Source of the DNA: Amborella trichopoda
Taxonomy: Eukaryota; Streptophyta; Magnoliopsida; Amborellales; Amborellaceae
Assembly (NCBI RefSeq): GCF_000471905.2
Contig: NW_006500337.1
Coordinates: forward strand, 2,061,823-2,125,822
DNA: 64,000 nt
Direction of reading: 5' to 3'
Below the pieces are notes generated by a model. That model worked only from the letters and a program-made list of their open reading frames with translations, was not told the DNA's origin and searched no databases. Below are positions 1 to 12,250 of the stretch, in pieces (the first letter of the stretch is position 1; every line of letters starts with the position of its first letter). The translations under genes and the position numbers were made by a program.

Positions 1-3000
1 TGTGTAAAATACTTCAATTTTGCTGGTGCATATAACCCTCTCTCTTTATAACATATAGTTTGGCAATCTAGATTGCGAGGCAAAACAATTTGTCTCAAGT
101 AATGAGATAGAGAAGCACTAGTAGAATTCATGTGCCTTTGCACTCTTATCAAATATAGAATATTTAATTAAATTAATATAATATATAAAAACAAGTATAT
201 ATTATATTATTAAGCCAAAATTAAAATATGGACACATGTTGTAAGAAGAGGAAGTGACCTCAATATTAGAGAGATTATAGGATAGGCAACTCTATCATTT
301 ATGACACATTCTGAACAAGTGGATAAGTGCGAAAAATATTTAAGATAGACCAGGGAATTTTACGGATAGAGAAGGCAAGAAGATTTGAGAAAATTGGAAA
401 AGGATTGTTTAATTTTTATAAAGAAAGTGAAATTATAGAAGGAGACTTGATAGAAAAGAACATAGATATTTTTCGTTCTAAAAATTGAACATACAACACA
501 AGGAGTAAGATTGTCCATCCTTTTTACAAAACATTGATGTTTTTTGTTCGAACATTGAACCGGGATAAAAATTGTCCATCCCTTAGACAAAACAAGGCCT
601 ATAAAGTAAGCTTCTATATTTTGACTTTCATTTGTACCTCGACCAATTAGTAACAGTAAATATGTATTACCTTAGTAAGGCCCATAGACTCAGCATCTAC
701 ATTTTGCCTTTCATTTGTACCTCTAAAAATTAATAACAAAAAACATGAATTAGCTCCTTAAAATTCTCATCGACCAATTAGTAACAATAAACATGGACTA
801 GGTCCTTAAGATTCTCTCACAACAATTATCTAATATGCTTCAAATTTCTCCTCTTACAAGTTGAACAAGTCATTCTACGATGGTTTCATTATGTTTTAAA
901 AAAATATTTATAATGCAAATGTAGGCTAAACATGTACAAATCACCTCTCTTCTATCGTTTAGTCTCACAAGGTTAAACATAAATGGTATGACACATACAA
1001 TCTATATAATTATTAAATTCTAAGGAATGGTCCTTCTATACAAAGCAATAATCTACTTCTCGAAAAAAATGTTATACATGTAATTAGGAGACTTCCTCAA
1101 ACGCTAAGATGCAACGACAAATAGGGCATATAAATTTAATAAATTTCATTAAACATATATACAATCTCCAAGATAAACAATAAACATACACATATACCAA
1201 CCTAATCTCCAAGATAAACAATAAACATACACATATATTAACCTACAGGCACAGACAGATAAATTTGATAATATTTTTAGAATCCCCAAAAAGGCTAAAA
1301 TTGGACTCCAAATAAAATTAAAATATACATCTTATTAATTTCTAAAAAAATTAATTATTGATTTCTCTTTTAATATACATCTTGAGTGACTCTAAATTCT
1401 TTCAACCAATGGAAATAAAAAAAAATTTAAAAACACCATTCAATGAGAAATTAAACACCATAATAAAAACTATACAATCAAGTCACAAAAAGAGATTAAT
1501 AAAAAATACTTATTTGGTCTCCTCCAATACCCCAAATTATTTTTTCATATCCTCCAATGCCACAAATTATTTTATTATCTTCTCATTTACAAAACAAACT
1601 TCTACCAACTTTTATAGTTTTTTTATTTGGTCTTCTAAATTAGCTAGAATTGATGTAGAGAGATATTTGAAAGGGTTTTATAAGACAAATATCACAATAG
1701 AAGCATGTTAACACTATGTTTTGTCATGTTGGAGGCATGTGAGTCAGAGTCAAATGCACACAAAATTTATGACCAGTTGTAGGCACCAATCCCAAATTAA
1801 TTTTTTTTAAATTATTAATTTTTGGAACACACTATCCCAATATATTATTGGACACACTTAACCATAATCCACACTCAAACTATAGTCCACCCCTAAAATA
1901 TTCTTGAAATATTCCACACATCCCAAAATCCCATTTAAGAAACCATAGATTTTAAATATTCGCTTCTAAGAGACCATATATCCTCATAGTTGAATTTACG
2001 AAACCCAAAACTTCAAAAAAAATCTAAAAAAATCCTGAACATCTTATTTTAGAAGCCCAATATTCCCAGAAACCCACATCAATATCTCATAATCTTCTAT
2101 TAAAGAAATCACTTTTCTGTAACCTAAAAAGGTGCAAATGTGTGTGGCAACACCCTCCAAAGATCTTGAAATTCGATCACACTATCACTATTAGACTCAG
2201 CTGGACATTCTGATCACAATTGTTAAGGTTTGGAGTGTATTTCTCTTATACATACACCTTTGTAAACCTAGAGATCTGGAATTTATTGCAGTTTTTATTG
2301 ATGAGAGGATATTAAAAAAATTAGATTTTGATTTCATAATCCATCCATGGTAAGTCTAATGAGATAGATGACATAGATTACATATATTTTATTTGTAAGC
2401 TAGATCTCTCTCTCTCAACATCTCCCTTCACAAATGGGGTTGGGCAGCAAATAACTAATAAATAAGCAGCAAAACTAATCAACATGGATCCGAGCATTTA
2501 TTAGGCCTATGCAAAATGGAAATGGTTTCCACCTTTGGCTCATAACAGATTGCCCTACCCACAAAAACCAAAGCTACATCATCAAAAAATAGATGAAATA
2601 TACAAGGAAACATAGTCCAATAAAACTGTTCACTTTTTAGGGAAATCTACGAGAGATAATTAATTTAACTTTTTCCCCATATATTTTTTAATTCCAAAAT
2701 ACCTTTCAAAAATGTACATGATCATGAGTTAGAGCAGCTGCAGAGAAATAAAATACTAAATAATACATCTCTCATGCGTATTTTGATAAATTTCTTTGGT
2801 TTTTTTTTGGGGGGAAAGATGCAGTACGATTTCATACACAACATAATGCAAATATGGAGTTGCATGAATATGAAAAAGAAATAGCAAAAATGAAACAAAC
2901 AATAATAGCACAAGGTCACGATGCAAAAGATAGCATAAACATATGGAATTTTCTTTTTGGGGAATAGTGCATGTGTGTGTGAGTGCAAGATCAAATTATG

Positions 3001-3117
3001 CAAATTAAAAAATTGAAAAGAAAACAAAGTGCATTTCTTCTTAGCCGTGTAACAGTAGTTGAAACTATGATGAACTATTATAAACTTATAATCGTTAAAT
3101 AAAAATCAACAGTTCGC
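1..3117. other. AT-rich intergenic sequence, no gene seen
   Basis: Short ORFs only, none resembling a protein. Contains the 41-bp tandem repeat, degenerate repeats of TTTCATTTGTACCTC (about 625-725) and a few homopolymers. Confidence 0.7.
1163..1244. repeat. 41-bp tandem repeat, two copies
   Basis: AATCTCCAAGATAAACAATA starts at 1163 and 1204; the units are nearly identical. Confidence 0.85.
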
Positions 3118-3215
3118 AGAGGGAGTAAATTTGGTTAGGGTTTGGTACGAGGGAGAGATGAGGGAGGGAGGAGAGATGAGGGAGGGAGGGAGGGAGGAGA
3201 GAAGAGAGAGAGTAG
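3118..3215. repeat. GGGA-rich tract with G-quadruplex motif
   Basis: Purine-rich GGGAGA/GGGAGG repeats. 3180-3194 has four runs of three G separated by single A, a textbook intramolecular G4 pattern. Confidence 0.8.
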
Positions 3216-3295
3216 GATAAAGGTTTGGAGGACGAGAGAAGAGAGAAGAAAAGAAATGGGGGAGGGCTACATACGAGCCATGTGCCCATGCAAAA

Positions 3296-3326
3296 CAAAG
3301 TGGAGATCATGATGATCTCCACTTTG
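3296..3326. repeat. Perfect 31-bp palindrome
   Basis: Arms CAAAGTGGAGATCAT and ATGATCTCCACTTTG (15 bp each) around a single G. It sits in a stretch with no recognised gene. Confidence 0.85.
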
Positions 3327-3576
3327 ATCCCCCGCCTCGAACTTGCGGTACCCCATTTTATAGGGAACCGAAATTTCGATAAAGTGAATTTCACTATAGC
3401 CATCCATAATGGCAAACTCCGACCTGCAACAGTGCCCAGGAGAATTCAACTTCAAAAATCGAAATCTCTTGTTGCCAAGCAAACCCTTAACTAAAACTTG
3501 CTCTCAATTTTGTGCTTCCAATACTTTCAAAGATGAGGCGAGATCTTGAGGAGCAATGCCCAGTGATCTCTTTAAT

Positions 3577-5023
3577 GGTTGAGAAGCTCATCGATCATCG
3601 AAGCACTGAGTTTGGTGCTTTAGTCGAGGTCAAAAGTAGCTTTCTGAGCCTTAGCCGACAAATAACTCAAAATAAAGGAAGATTCACTCGTGTCATTTAT
3701 GTGGATGTAGCCTTTTATGGTGAATTACGTAAAATTTTGGTGTTTTTTTTACGTTATTTTATTTTTACTTTATATTTTTTTTATTTGTTATTTGTTTGTT
3801 TCGAATTTTATTTTTCTCGCTTTTTATTTACCAAAATCAACTTATAGGGTTTTAAAGCTTCCATGCACAACAAATGGTATCAAAGTTTGATTTGGGATTT
3901 GTCGATATGGAGGTAAACATTTCGAATGCGAAGTTTAAGGTGGAGAAATTTGATGATAAAAACAATCTTTTTAAATAAGAACTGTAAAAAATTTATTTAG
4001 CAAAAAGAAATATTCCATAAAGATGTCCAATGATGTTGGTATCAAGGTGGAGATTGTTGGATATAGTGATATCCAAAATCACCTCCATAAAGAAATCCTA
4101 TGCTACTAAGATTGAGATTGATATTGATGAGTTTTCATATTTATTGGAATTTCTATTTTATAGAATGTGAAATCTCTTGCTTTTAAGAAACTAAACCGTA
4201 CAAGATGTATTTTCGAATGGGATAAGGATTTATATTGGTTACATGATTTCTGACATTATAGAAATCTTGTGTCCTATTTGAGTCACCTCATGGGGAATGC
4301 ATAAGTCTCTCCAAAGAGACAAGGGCCTCCTACGCAGAGAAGGATGAGCCTTTAAAGGAGCCTCAAGAGAGAGAAACGAGCTTTTAAGAGGAAAAACTGT
4401 TTGTTTATGCCTCATATAGAAAGAGATGTTTGTTTCTCTTTATAAAAAGCAGTTCTCATGAAGATTTTGAGTAGTATCCCTTTTGCAAAAAGAAAGTCTG
4501 TTTGCCATTGTTTTTGCATCTCTATCTGGTGTGTTGGTAATAGTTGTAAGAATTTAAGAGAAGAAAGAATGGCAAGTGATCTCGGGAGAGTGGTTTCAAT
4601 GGTTGTTCGACTAGGTATTGTCAATAGTTTGTAAGATACTTTTTATATCCCAAAATCTACGATGTACTCTCACCGATATAGTGGATTTCAGTTTGTCATG
4701 CCAGTAGATGTATCCTTTTGGGATGAGCCACGTAAAATTTTGGTTTTTGTTATGTGTTATTTCATTGCTGCTTTATTTTTTTTGCTTGTTACTTGCATAT
4801 TACATGTTATACTTTTCTCGCTTTTTATTTGTCAAAAATCAACCCATCGGTTTTAGAGCTTCCATGTGCAAGCTTTTTGAATGGTTGTGAAGCTTGTCCA
4901 TGATCGAAGCACTGAGTTTTGTGCTTTAGTCAGGGATAAAAGTAGGTTTTTGAGCCTTAGCCAGCAAATTACTCAAAATAAAGGAAGAATGCATTATCAA
5001 GTAATAGATTCACTCATGCCAAC
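3577..5023 (+). mobile_element. Old, decayed Copia (Ty1-type) LTR retrotransposon relic
   Basis: A long terminal repeat (about 4055-4870, TG...CA ends) follows a polypurine-like GGTGGAGAT. A second, partial repeat lies at about 3690-3873. Just after that comes a primer-binding-site-like TGGTATCAAAG (initiator Met tRNA type) and the beginning of a gag-like frame (AKFKVEKFDDKNN). The element is broken: nearly all of the internal region is absent and several breaks are present. The two repeats differ clearly, so it is old. A separate ~125-bp segment flanks it as a direct repeat (3577-3702 and 4876-5023). Confidence 0.7.
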
Positions 5024-5041
5024 TTTGATCATAAGAATAAA

Positions 5042-5745
5042 GGAAAATTACAAAAAAATCCCAAGACCACACTTTCTATACAACTTACCCCCAACGTAAT
5101 TTTTGTTTCACTTTTTTCTCCGAAACAAACTTTCTATGCAAATTCCCCCAAGGGGAAAAGTTCATTTTTTTTTAGACGGAAATACCATTCTCATAAACAA
5201 AAATCATACCGAAATGCCATTCTCGTAACAAAACTCATTTTAACCAGATTTGATGTTGATTTTTGGACCCCAATAGCACATTGCGAGAGAGCATCATCAC
5301 ATCGTCAGAGCGCATAAGTGTCGGATAACTACCGGACTGAAACTGAGTACTACCAAACTGCCCTTTAATAGTACCAGAGTCCTGAAATCCAATAACATCT
5401 ACTGCTGGACTGTCCTTTGCAACTGCCGGACTACACTTCACACAGTGTCGGAGCCCTACTGCCGGACTGCACTTTACACAGTGTTGGAGCCCTACTGCCT
5501 TATCGCACTTTACATAGTGCCCGGGACCCTACCACTGGACCCCGCCTCTATTTTGGTGGGATAGAGGAGAGAGATGTGGGTAAAGTAAAAGTAAGGGATT
5601 GTAGTTTAGGCATTTTTTTTATTTTTTATTTGGTTGGGGTATTTGCATAAAAAGTGTATTTTGGAGAAAAAAGTGAGAAAAAAAGTTAGGTTGGGGGTAA
5701 ATTGCAAAGAAAGTACAGCGTCAAGGTTTTTTTTGTAATTTTTCC
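5042..5745. mobile_element. 704-bp non-autonomous DNA element with ~50-bp terminal inverted repeats
   Basis: The left end starts GGAAAATTACAAAAAAA and continues to ACTTACCCCCAAC. The right end, inverted, starts GGAAAAATTACAAAAAAAA and continues to AATTTACCCCCAAC. The interior has no transposase. It carries three tandem 36-bp units from 5423 (CTGCCGGACT... at 5423, 5459 and 5495). I could not find a clean target-site duplication, so the superfamily is open. Confidence 0.75.
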
Positions 5746-7408
5746 AAAAAAATAAACATTGAAGAATTGATAACCGGAGTTGCAACAAGATTTTCTCTAC
5801 AAAACAATGAAAATAAATAGGTTAAAAAAATCTTGATTTTTGAAAGCAGTTTGGTTACGTCTCGACTGGATCCAGAGTCATAGGATGATCCTGTTGGCTT
5901 CGAAATATCAGACAGCCTCATCAAAGAATCTATATGTAATTCAATTGAATTTTCAGCGAATATACTCTTAGGATAAAAATGAGCCAAATAAAACATTCAC
6001 TAACGCATCTCTTAGAGTTGCACTCTCTTTAGAGTCTTATGGGAGCCCAAGATAGATCTATCTTATTGGCTGAATTTTGATCGCAAATGACAAAGAATGA
6101 AGTATTAAGCGATCACAATTTTATCAGGTGACCGCAATCAAAACTTGCTGGAGCAAAGTTTTAGCGTTTTGCTGAAAATTATCTGAAAATTTAATCCAAA
6201 AATGGGGATTTTATAAAGGCAAAAATCAAATTTTCTTCTACTGCAGATACAATGGAGAAGATAGGACAACATATGTTGAAATCTGGTAGATCGAAAGTAT
6301 AACGTCGGTAAGGTTAGGGGCATAATTGTGGTGGAGACTAAGACTCCCCTATCAGAAATGCAAAATTGTAGGGAATGTTTTTGTTCTTTTATTGTGCCAA
6401 GAGAGTTTAAGGCACAAGTATTCCTTTTTTTTTTTTTTACAGGGTAATTTAGTGCCGACGACAGGTTCCTATTTATTTTTCTTAGATACATTCGGGAGTT
6501 AGCTTTTTTTTGAAGGTATCAAGGGGCAAGATTGAAAACCACAATGTGGTAATTAGCTATGAGGGTGCTACCAACCCCTTTCTTAAACCAGAAGTTTTCA
6601 ATTCAAATAAGTTTGAAAACTATCCTAATTCACTAATAGTCAAAGTAACAGATCCAATATGAGTTTTTTTTTTTTTTTATCAGGCACATAAAATCCACAA
6701 TTCTTTGCATTTTGAACCTAAACTATTATTTTTTGCCACTCATAAATTTTGTTACCACTAGTATTCCAAAACCCCACAATTTTTTATATGAATCGCGGAT
6801 CCTAATAGAAATCGATCGTGACCAAATCTCCCAATCCCATTCTTTTTATTAAGTTTATCTAATATTTTATTAGATCCTTTTTTAATCCCAACCCCGTAAA
6901 CCTTTATTCAAATTTTTATTTTTTATTTATGTTTAAAATATTTTTCTGAACTATCAATTGGTATCGATCCAAACTCAATCCAACTCAACAATCCAACGAT
7001 CCAAGATCTATTTGTCGGCAAACGATCCCCCCCACCGATTCAGATTTTGATCCAGATTTTGCGTTTACTTGATTAGGAATGGAGAAAAAGTGGGTGAGGT
7101 GCTGCTGTCGGTGAATCCTAAAGACGACAGAGAAAAATGAGGTCAAAGGTTAACGGTCACGATTAAGTGTAGAATTTGTAGACGCAAACACACCATCAAA
7201 TCTGAGCTGACAATTTAGACCGGTCAAAAATATGAAACCATCAAAGGACATTGACTCCAATTTGGAGGCACCTGCTCTTAACCACACAAGTTGGAAGCTT
7301 CTAATCTCACTTTACGAACGCTAAATTTTCTCAAAAAAAATATAAGCAAGAAAAAAAAGAAAAGAAAAATTAACGATAACAAGTAAATCCACATCTTTTG
7401 GACCTCCA
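5746..7408. other. Intergenic sequence, no gene seen
   Basis: The 117-codon minus-strand ORF at 6138-6491 spans a poly-T tract and matches nothing I know. No repeat structure is evident. Confidence 0.6.
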
Positions 7409-7745
7409 ACTTTTATGATAAGGTGTTATTTTGGTATAAAATATTTTAGAATTATCTGAAAATCTATTTTCATAGGATTTTAAATTTCAAAAATGGTTAA
7501 AATAAAGTAGATCTATGAACATATGAAAATCTTGAAAATGGACGGTCTAGATAATGTGTTGTAAGATGTATTATTTTTAGAACTCAAAATGTTTTTTTTT
7601 TAAAAAAGAAATTGAACATAGCGATGTTGAGATGATCAATTAGAGGGTTTTTCAAAGTTAAAACAATATTTTTTGGTGGATTTTTTAGGTGTATATGTAA
7701 TTCTACATTTTAATTTACAACTTTATATAAGTTTTTTCTTTTAAA
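7409..7745. mobile_element. M1-family MITE, partial
   Basis: The core matches the other M1 copies: AATCTTGAAAATGGACGGTC, then GATGTTGAGATGATCAATTA, then the GGATTTTTTAGGTGTAT tail and an end TTTATATAAG. The outer terminal repeats are worn. Confidence 0.55.
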
Positions 7746-7931
7746 TAAAAGCAAAGGATTGTATATTAGGTCACAAATGCTTCTAGTCATTGGATGTCAA
7801 ATTGAATGGCTTGGGGTGAATCATGAAGTTGAAAAAAAAAAAAATTTAACTTTAAATTTAGTTAATGACCCGCTCACAACCACCCAATTTGAAACTAAAA
7901 TACTGAAGTGATGGTGTGCGAAAAGTAAGCT

Positions 7932-8011
7932 GTCTCTTTATATACGAAAGAAAAGTCTCTAAAGGTCTCTTTATATACGAAAGAAAAGTCTCTAAAGGTC
8001 TCTTTAGAGAC
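7932..8011. repeat. 33-bp tandem repeat, 2.4 copies
   Basis: Units starting GTCTCTTTATATACGAAAGA at 7932 and 7965 are identical, followed by a partial third unit. Confidence 0.9.
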
Positions 8012-8087
8012 AATCTGATGCGTCGGCAACTCATAGAAACCTTGTCCGTTTTAAATTCTAAAAGTGACACTCGTGAAACAGATTATG

Positions 8088-8475
8088 TGTAGGGTAAGGT
8101 TTGCATAGAGCCTAGGCTCTAAACAATCAAATTAGAGCCTACCTTCAAATAGTATTGAGAAATGTGGTTATAATACTTAGAAATCTTTTTGACAGCTTTA
8201 AAATATATTTTTATCTTTATTTATAAAATTTAAAGTTTAAAAATAATGTAGATCGAGAGATCTATAAAAACTTGAAAATCTTGAAAATTGACGATCCAAA
8301 AATGCATTACAAAATACACTATTTCCAAAATATGAAATCTATTTTTTTCTCATGTCCTTACATCTTGATGTCGAGATGATCAATTTGCAGATACAACTTC
8401 TTCTAGTGAAATTTTTGAGGTAGGCTCTAGTTTGTTTGATTGGAGCCTCGGCTCTATATAAACTTTTCCCGCACT
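8088..8475. mobile_element. M1-family MITE, full length
   Basis: The left end GGTTTGCATAGAGCCTAGGC and inverted right end AGTTTATATAGAGCCGAGGC form terminal inverted repeats of about 30 bp that continue into AATCAAA. The core has CTTGAAAATTGACGATCC and GATGTCGAGATGATCAATTT. About 388 bp, no coding capacity. This is the clearest family member. Confidence 0.75.
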
Positions 8476-8989
8476 TTCAAATAATTGGAGATTCATTTTT
8501 TTTTTTTGATAGAGTACCGATAAAATCATAATAATGATAAAGGGATCCTTGCAGTGTGGCACATGTCGGGAATTTGATCGTGAGATTATCACCGTTCAAT
8601 TGATGGGTTGGATGGCGAAAGATCAATCGACTTTCCTGCACTCCCATTCTCGGTGGGACCCACTCCCAAAGCACAAGTTTTATGATATGGTGATGGCTCG
8701 ACGCGGCCACATTATGTCCAAAGTCATAATATTTTGCCCTGGCATAAAACCCCCTTAAAATAGTTGAATTCCCAAATGTATGATCAGATTTTTTTTTGGG
8801 GGGGAACTATTTATCCCCAATATCAATTATAATTAAAAAAAGGAAATTTAAACGAATACACCTAAATTCAAACTACTTAACATTTCACCTAGGTGAATTC
8901 TAATAGGTTTTAAATCTTTTTTATGATAAATGTATTCTAATAAGTTTTAATTCTTTTTTTTTTTTTATGATGTGTTCACGGTGGGAATG

Positions 8990-9345
8990 AAGAGTAGTAC
9001 CCTAGACCCGACGACCATATCTGACCCAAGTACAGGTATGGTTAGAAAAATTGGACCTGATGGCTAGGGTCCAGTGCCAAATATTGGATCCGAACCAATC
9101 CGAATAGTATTATTATTTAAATAATATTAAAAATATAAAATATTTAAACAATATTTAAATAAATATAACTATATATTTTTAGTTATAATATTTAAATAAT
9201 ACATGTATATTTTAACATAATATTTACATATATTTATTCTTTTTTTTTCATTTTTGGGTTGGGTCCAGTCGGGTCCAGGCCCAGTCAAGTTTGGGTCTGG
9301 GTCCAATAACTTCAGGTCCGGGCATGTTGCCACTATATATCTACC
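8990..9345. mobile_element. M2-like element, worn ends
   Basis: The GGGTCCAGTCGGGTCCAGG body, AT-rich middle (AATAATATTAAAAATATAAA) and inverted right end TAGTGGCAACATGCCCGGAC match the M2 pattern; the left end is degenerate. Confidence 0.5.
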
Positions 9346-10564
9346 TCCTAAATACCGATGCCCCAATTCCATTCCCTAAGTTTCGAAATCTATTTTGATG
9401 TGTTATTTGATGGGCTGATCGAAATTTGATTAAACAGGACACGGTTTCTATGAGTGCATGAAGAACTGAGCCACCTCTTAAAATTCTATTTTGAGATGGA
9501 TTGTTTGACTTAATTGTTAAGAATATGTAATCTCTAAAGTGAAGATTATGAATAGGAAAAAATAAATAAATTTTAAATATTAGAAATAATAATTCTATTA
9601 AAAAAATATTTGGGCCCTCATGAATGTTTTATAGTATTTGAAACTTGAACAAAAATATAGTATTTGAAACTTGAACAAAAAAAATGCAAATAGCTGATAT
9701 GAGAGGTATAAGTTGATAAATTTTCAAAAAACACTAGGAAAAGTTCCTCCTTATAAAACGACTCTAAGCCTCCATTTGAGGGACCATACATCTTCGGTTT
9801 TAAAGACTTAGAAACTTTTTCCTTATTCAGAATCGTTAATCAAGTATGATCTAGTAATTGTGAGATAAAATTGATCTTCATCGCTAAATTAGGTGATTGG
9901 GCGAGACCATACTATGCTTCTGCAAAATTAGTATGATCGGTAGATGCTATGCCAAATTTATTAGTTAATATAACCGATATATGGATGGTGATGAAAAGAC
10001 AGAGATGAACACACTAAAACAAAATGTAACCCTTGGGTCTCATTCGCCCCCCCACAGGCGTTCACCGATTCAAATTAATGGTGATGACTCGAAGGACTCT
10101 GATTTTTCGTAGTATTCAATCTAGCAGTGGAATTTAAAAGGTCTCACATGATTTTCTTGAATGGAAAGCCCAAATAAAATTCAGGGAATTTATCAACACT
10201 ACCTATTTCAAATGAAGTATTTAACATTTTGCCTATTTGGAGCTATTCCAACTCAAATACCCATGGAAAAAATTCCATGAGTATTTTGCAAATAAATTAA
10301 AATATTTGGCCAAAGCATTAAATTGGCAATTTTGATAAATTTCCCTAAATTTGAGGTGGATCAACCATAATACCCCAATCAATTCTTTTAATAACGGCAA
10401 CCTCTATTCTTGTCTAATTTAAGCATAATTAGAATCTTATATCCATAACTTTTAATAACTTACTAAATTAAGTCCTCCCCATTATGAATCTGAATTTGGA
10501 GATCATTATTTCTAATAAACCTAATAACAATTTGGGTCATGGCTTTTTGCAATTCTAAATTCGG

Positions 10565-10855
10565 ACTTTTTTAAGGATGCTTTTAAAGTTTTAACTTTGT
10601 TGGTAAGAGAACATCATTTGAGAAATTTTTCATGCTTACAAGCATTGAAATTTATTGTTATTATGACTTTTTAAGGATGCTTCTCAAGTTTTAACTTTGT
10701 TGGTAAGAGAACATCATTTGAGAAATTTTTCATGCTTACAAGCATTGAAATTTATTGTTATTATGACTTTTTAAGGATGCTTCTCAAGTTTTAACTTTGT
10801 TGGTAAGAGAACATCATTTGATAAACTTTACATGCTTACAAGCATTGAAATATTA
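10565..10855. repeat. 100-bp tandem repeat, about 2.9 copies
   Basis: AAGGATGC recurs at 10573, 10673 and 10773, an exact 100-bp period. Copies 1 and 2 are almost identical; the third diverges toward its end. Confidence 0.92.
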
Positions 10856-11328
10856 TAGAACACCAATTTCTCTCCTTATGAAGTAACTTGATAACATAGA
10901 TTTAGTGAAATTAAAGCAAATGCTAGTTAGCAATCATTAGAGCTAGAAATAAGGATATGAAGTATAAACTAAGGTTCACCTTCTTAAGCAATTGGTTGAG
11001 TAAATCTTCTTCCATTTGGTTTTGTGGAATTGACATAGTTCTAGGTTCACACCTTAAAATAGGTCATGCAGTAGCCCAAATGAAACAAACATTATCTAGG
11101 TTCTTAATTTCATGAACAAGAGAAGATCCATTCCAAACAAATATGCTCTTGGTCCCAAAGTGAGATCTAATGTATTTTATTGAGGGCAAAAGATCACACA
11201 TAGTTGAAATATCTAGGTAAAATGGGTATTGCCTGCAAAAATTAGACTAACAATCTAACCAAACAAATATGCTTACAAAGATTTTGACATGTTGAATAAG
11301 GAGAGGGTTTTAGAGGATACCTTGAGAT

Positions 11329-11745
11329 ATGTTTGGATCTTGGGTTTTATACAATCAGGTTTCCTCCAACACATTCCATTGTACAGGCCCTAATATGTGC
11401 ACTGTCCAACCATTGGATGATGTAAATACCCCGAAAATCAAATGTCTTAATTCTCAAATGCAATCTGCATCGTCAAATGTATCCAATTATATAGGATTGC
11501 AGATTGTAGAGCCCACACCAAATTTGATTATTAGGACCGGTATTGAAACTGTGTCCTTTTTCAAAACTTGGATTTTTTATAAAAACAACCATTGGCATCT
11601 GGCCAACAAAATGTTGCAAGAGCCATGCCTTTGGACCCAATTTTGTTCTTTCTCTTTGTTCTTTGTATATTCTAGAGTTGAGACACTCATTTTAAATATG
11701 TCGCGGTATCTCAACACTCTTAATATCAATCTTGAATTCAAATAA
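11329..11745 (+). CDS. Unrecognised 138-codon ORF
   Basis: The longest intergenic ORF without repeats. The product (MFGSWVLYNQVSSNTFHC...) resembles nothing I know, has no clear domain or signal peptide, and no promoter or splice context. AT-rich plant DNA yields such ORFs by chance, so it is listed only as a candidate or a worn gene fragment. Confidence 0.12.
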   Translation: MFGSWVLYNQVSSNTFHCTGPNMCTVQPLDDVNTPKIKCLNSQMQSASSNVSNYIGLQIVEPTPNLIIRTGIETVSFFKTWIFYKNNHWHLANKMLQEPCLWTQFCSFSLFFVYSRVETLILNMSRYLNTLNINLEFK

Positions 11746-12134
11746 AAAAAGAAAAAGAAAAAAGGTGAAATAGTTTGATTTATTTATGATGGAAAGAGAA
11801 TTAGTGAATTTGCTTGGATTCTTAGTTTACCAAAATTTGGAAGGATTGAAACTAGCGGACTGATTACGACAATACAAGAGCACCTTTTCATTGTATCACA
11901 AGATTTGTCCTTAATGCGTCACAAGGTATATTTCCTTAATATTTTTTTTAACATATTAAATACATTGCATTAACATATTATATGCAGAGCATGTATAGCA
12001 TCTTCTTGCAGGCGCAAACTATACACTTACTCCTTCAGGTAAAAGAAGGATTTTCTCGACTTGAGATAAGGAATTTAATCATTAAGTGAACATTCTTAAG
12101 GAAAATAAATTAGATTTTGAGGTCTTAAACACTT

Positions 12135-12250
12135 AGATTTTGACTGTCCAAAATTTAAATGATCTTTGTTCCTTATTACAAGTTTTTTTTTTTTTCTTTT
12201 TTTTTTACGCACAGATTTTGACTGTTCAAAATTTAAATGATCTTTGTTCG
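12135..12250. repeat. Two copies of a 38-bp segment, 78 bp apart
   Basis: The segment starting AGATTTTGACTGT and ending GATCTTTGTTC occurs at 12135-12172 and 12213-12250 around a poly-T tract, with one mismatch. Confidence 0.8.

Noticed and set aside
6138-6491. 117-codon minus-strand ORF
   Set aside because: Low-complexity Lys/Ser/Leu composition, no recognisable domain, and a homopolymer within it.
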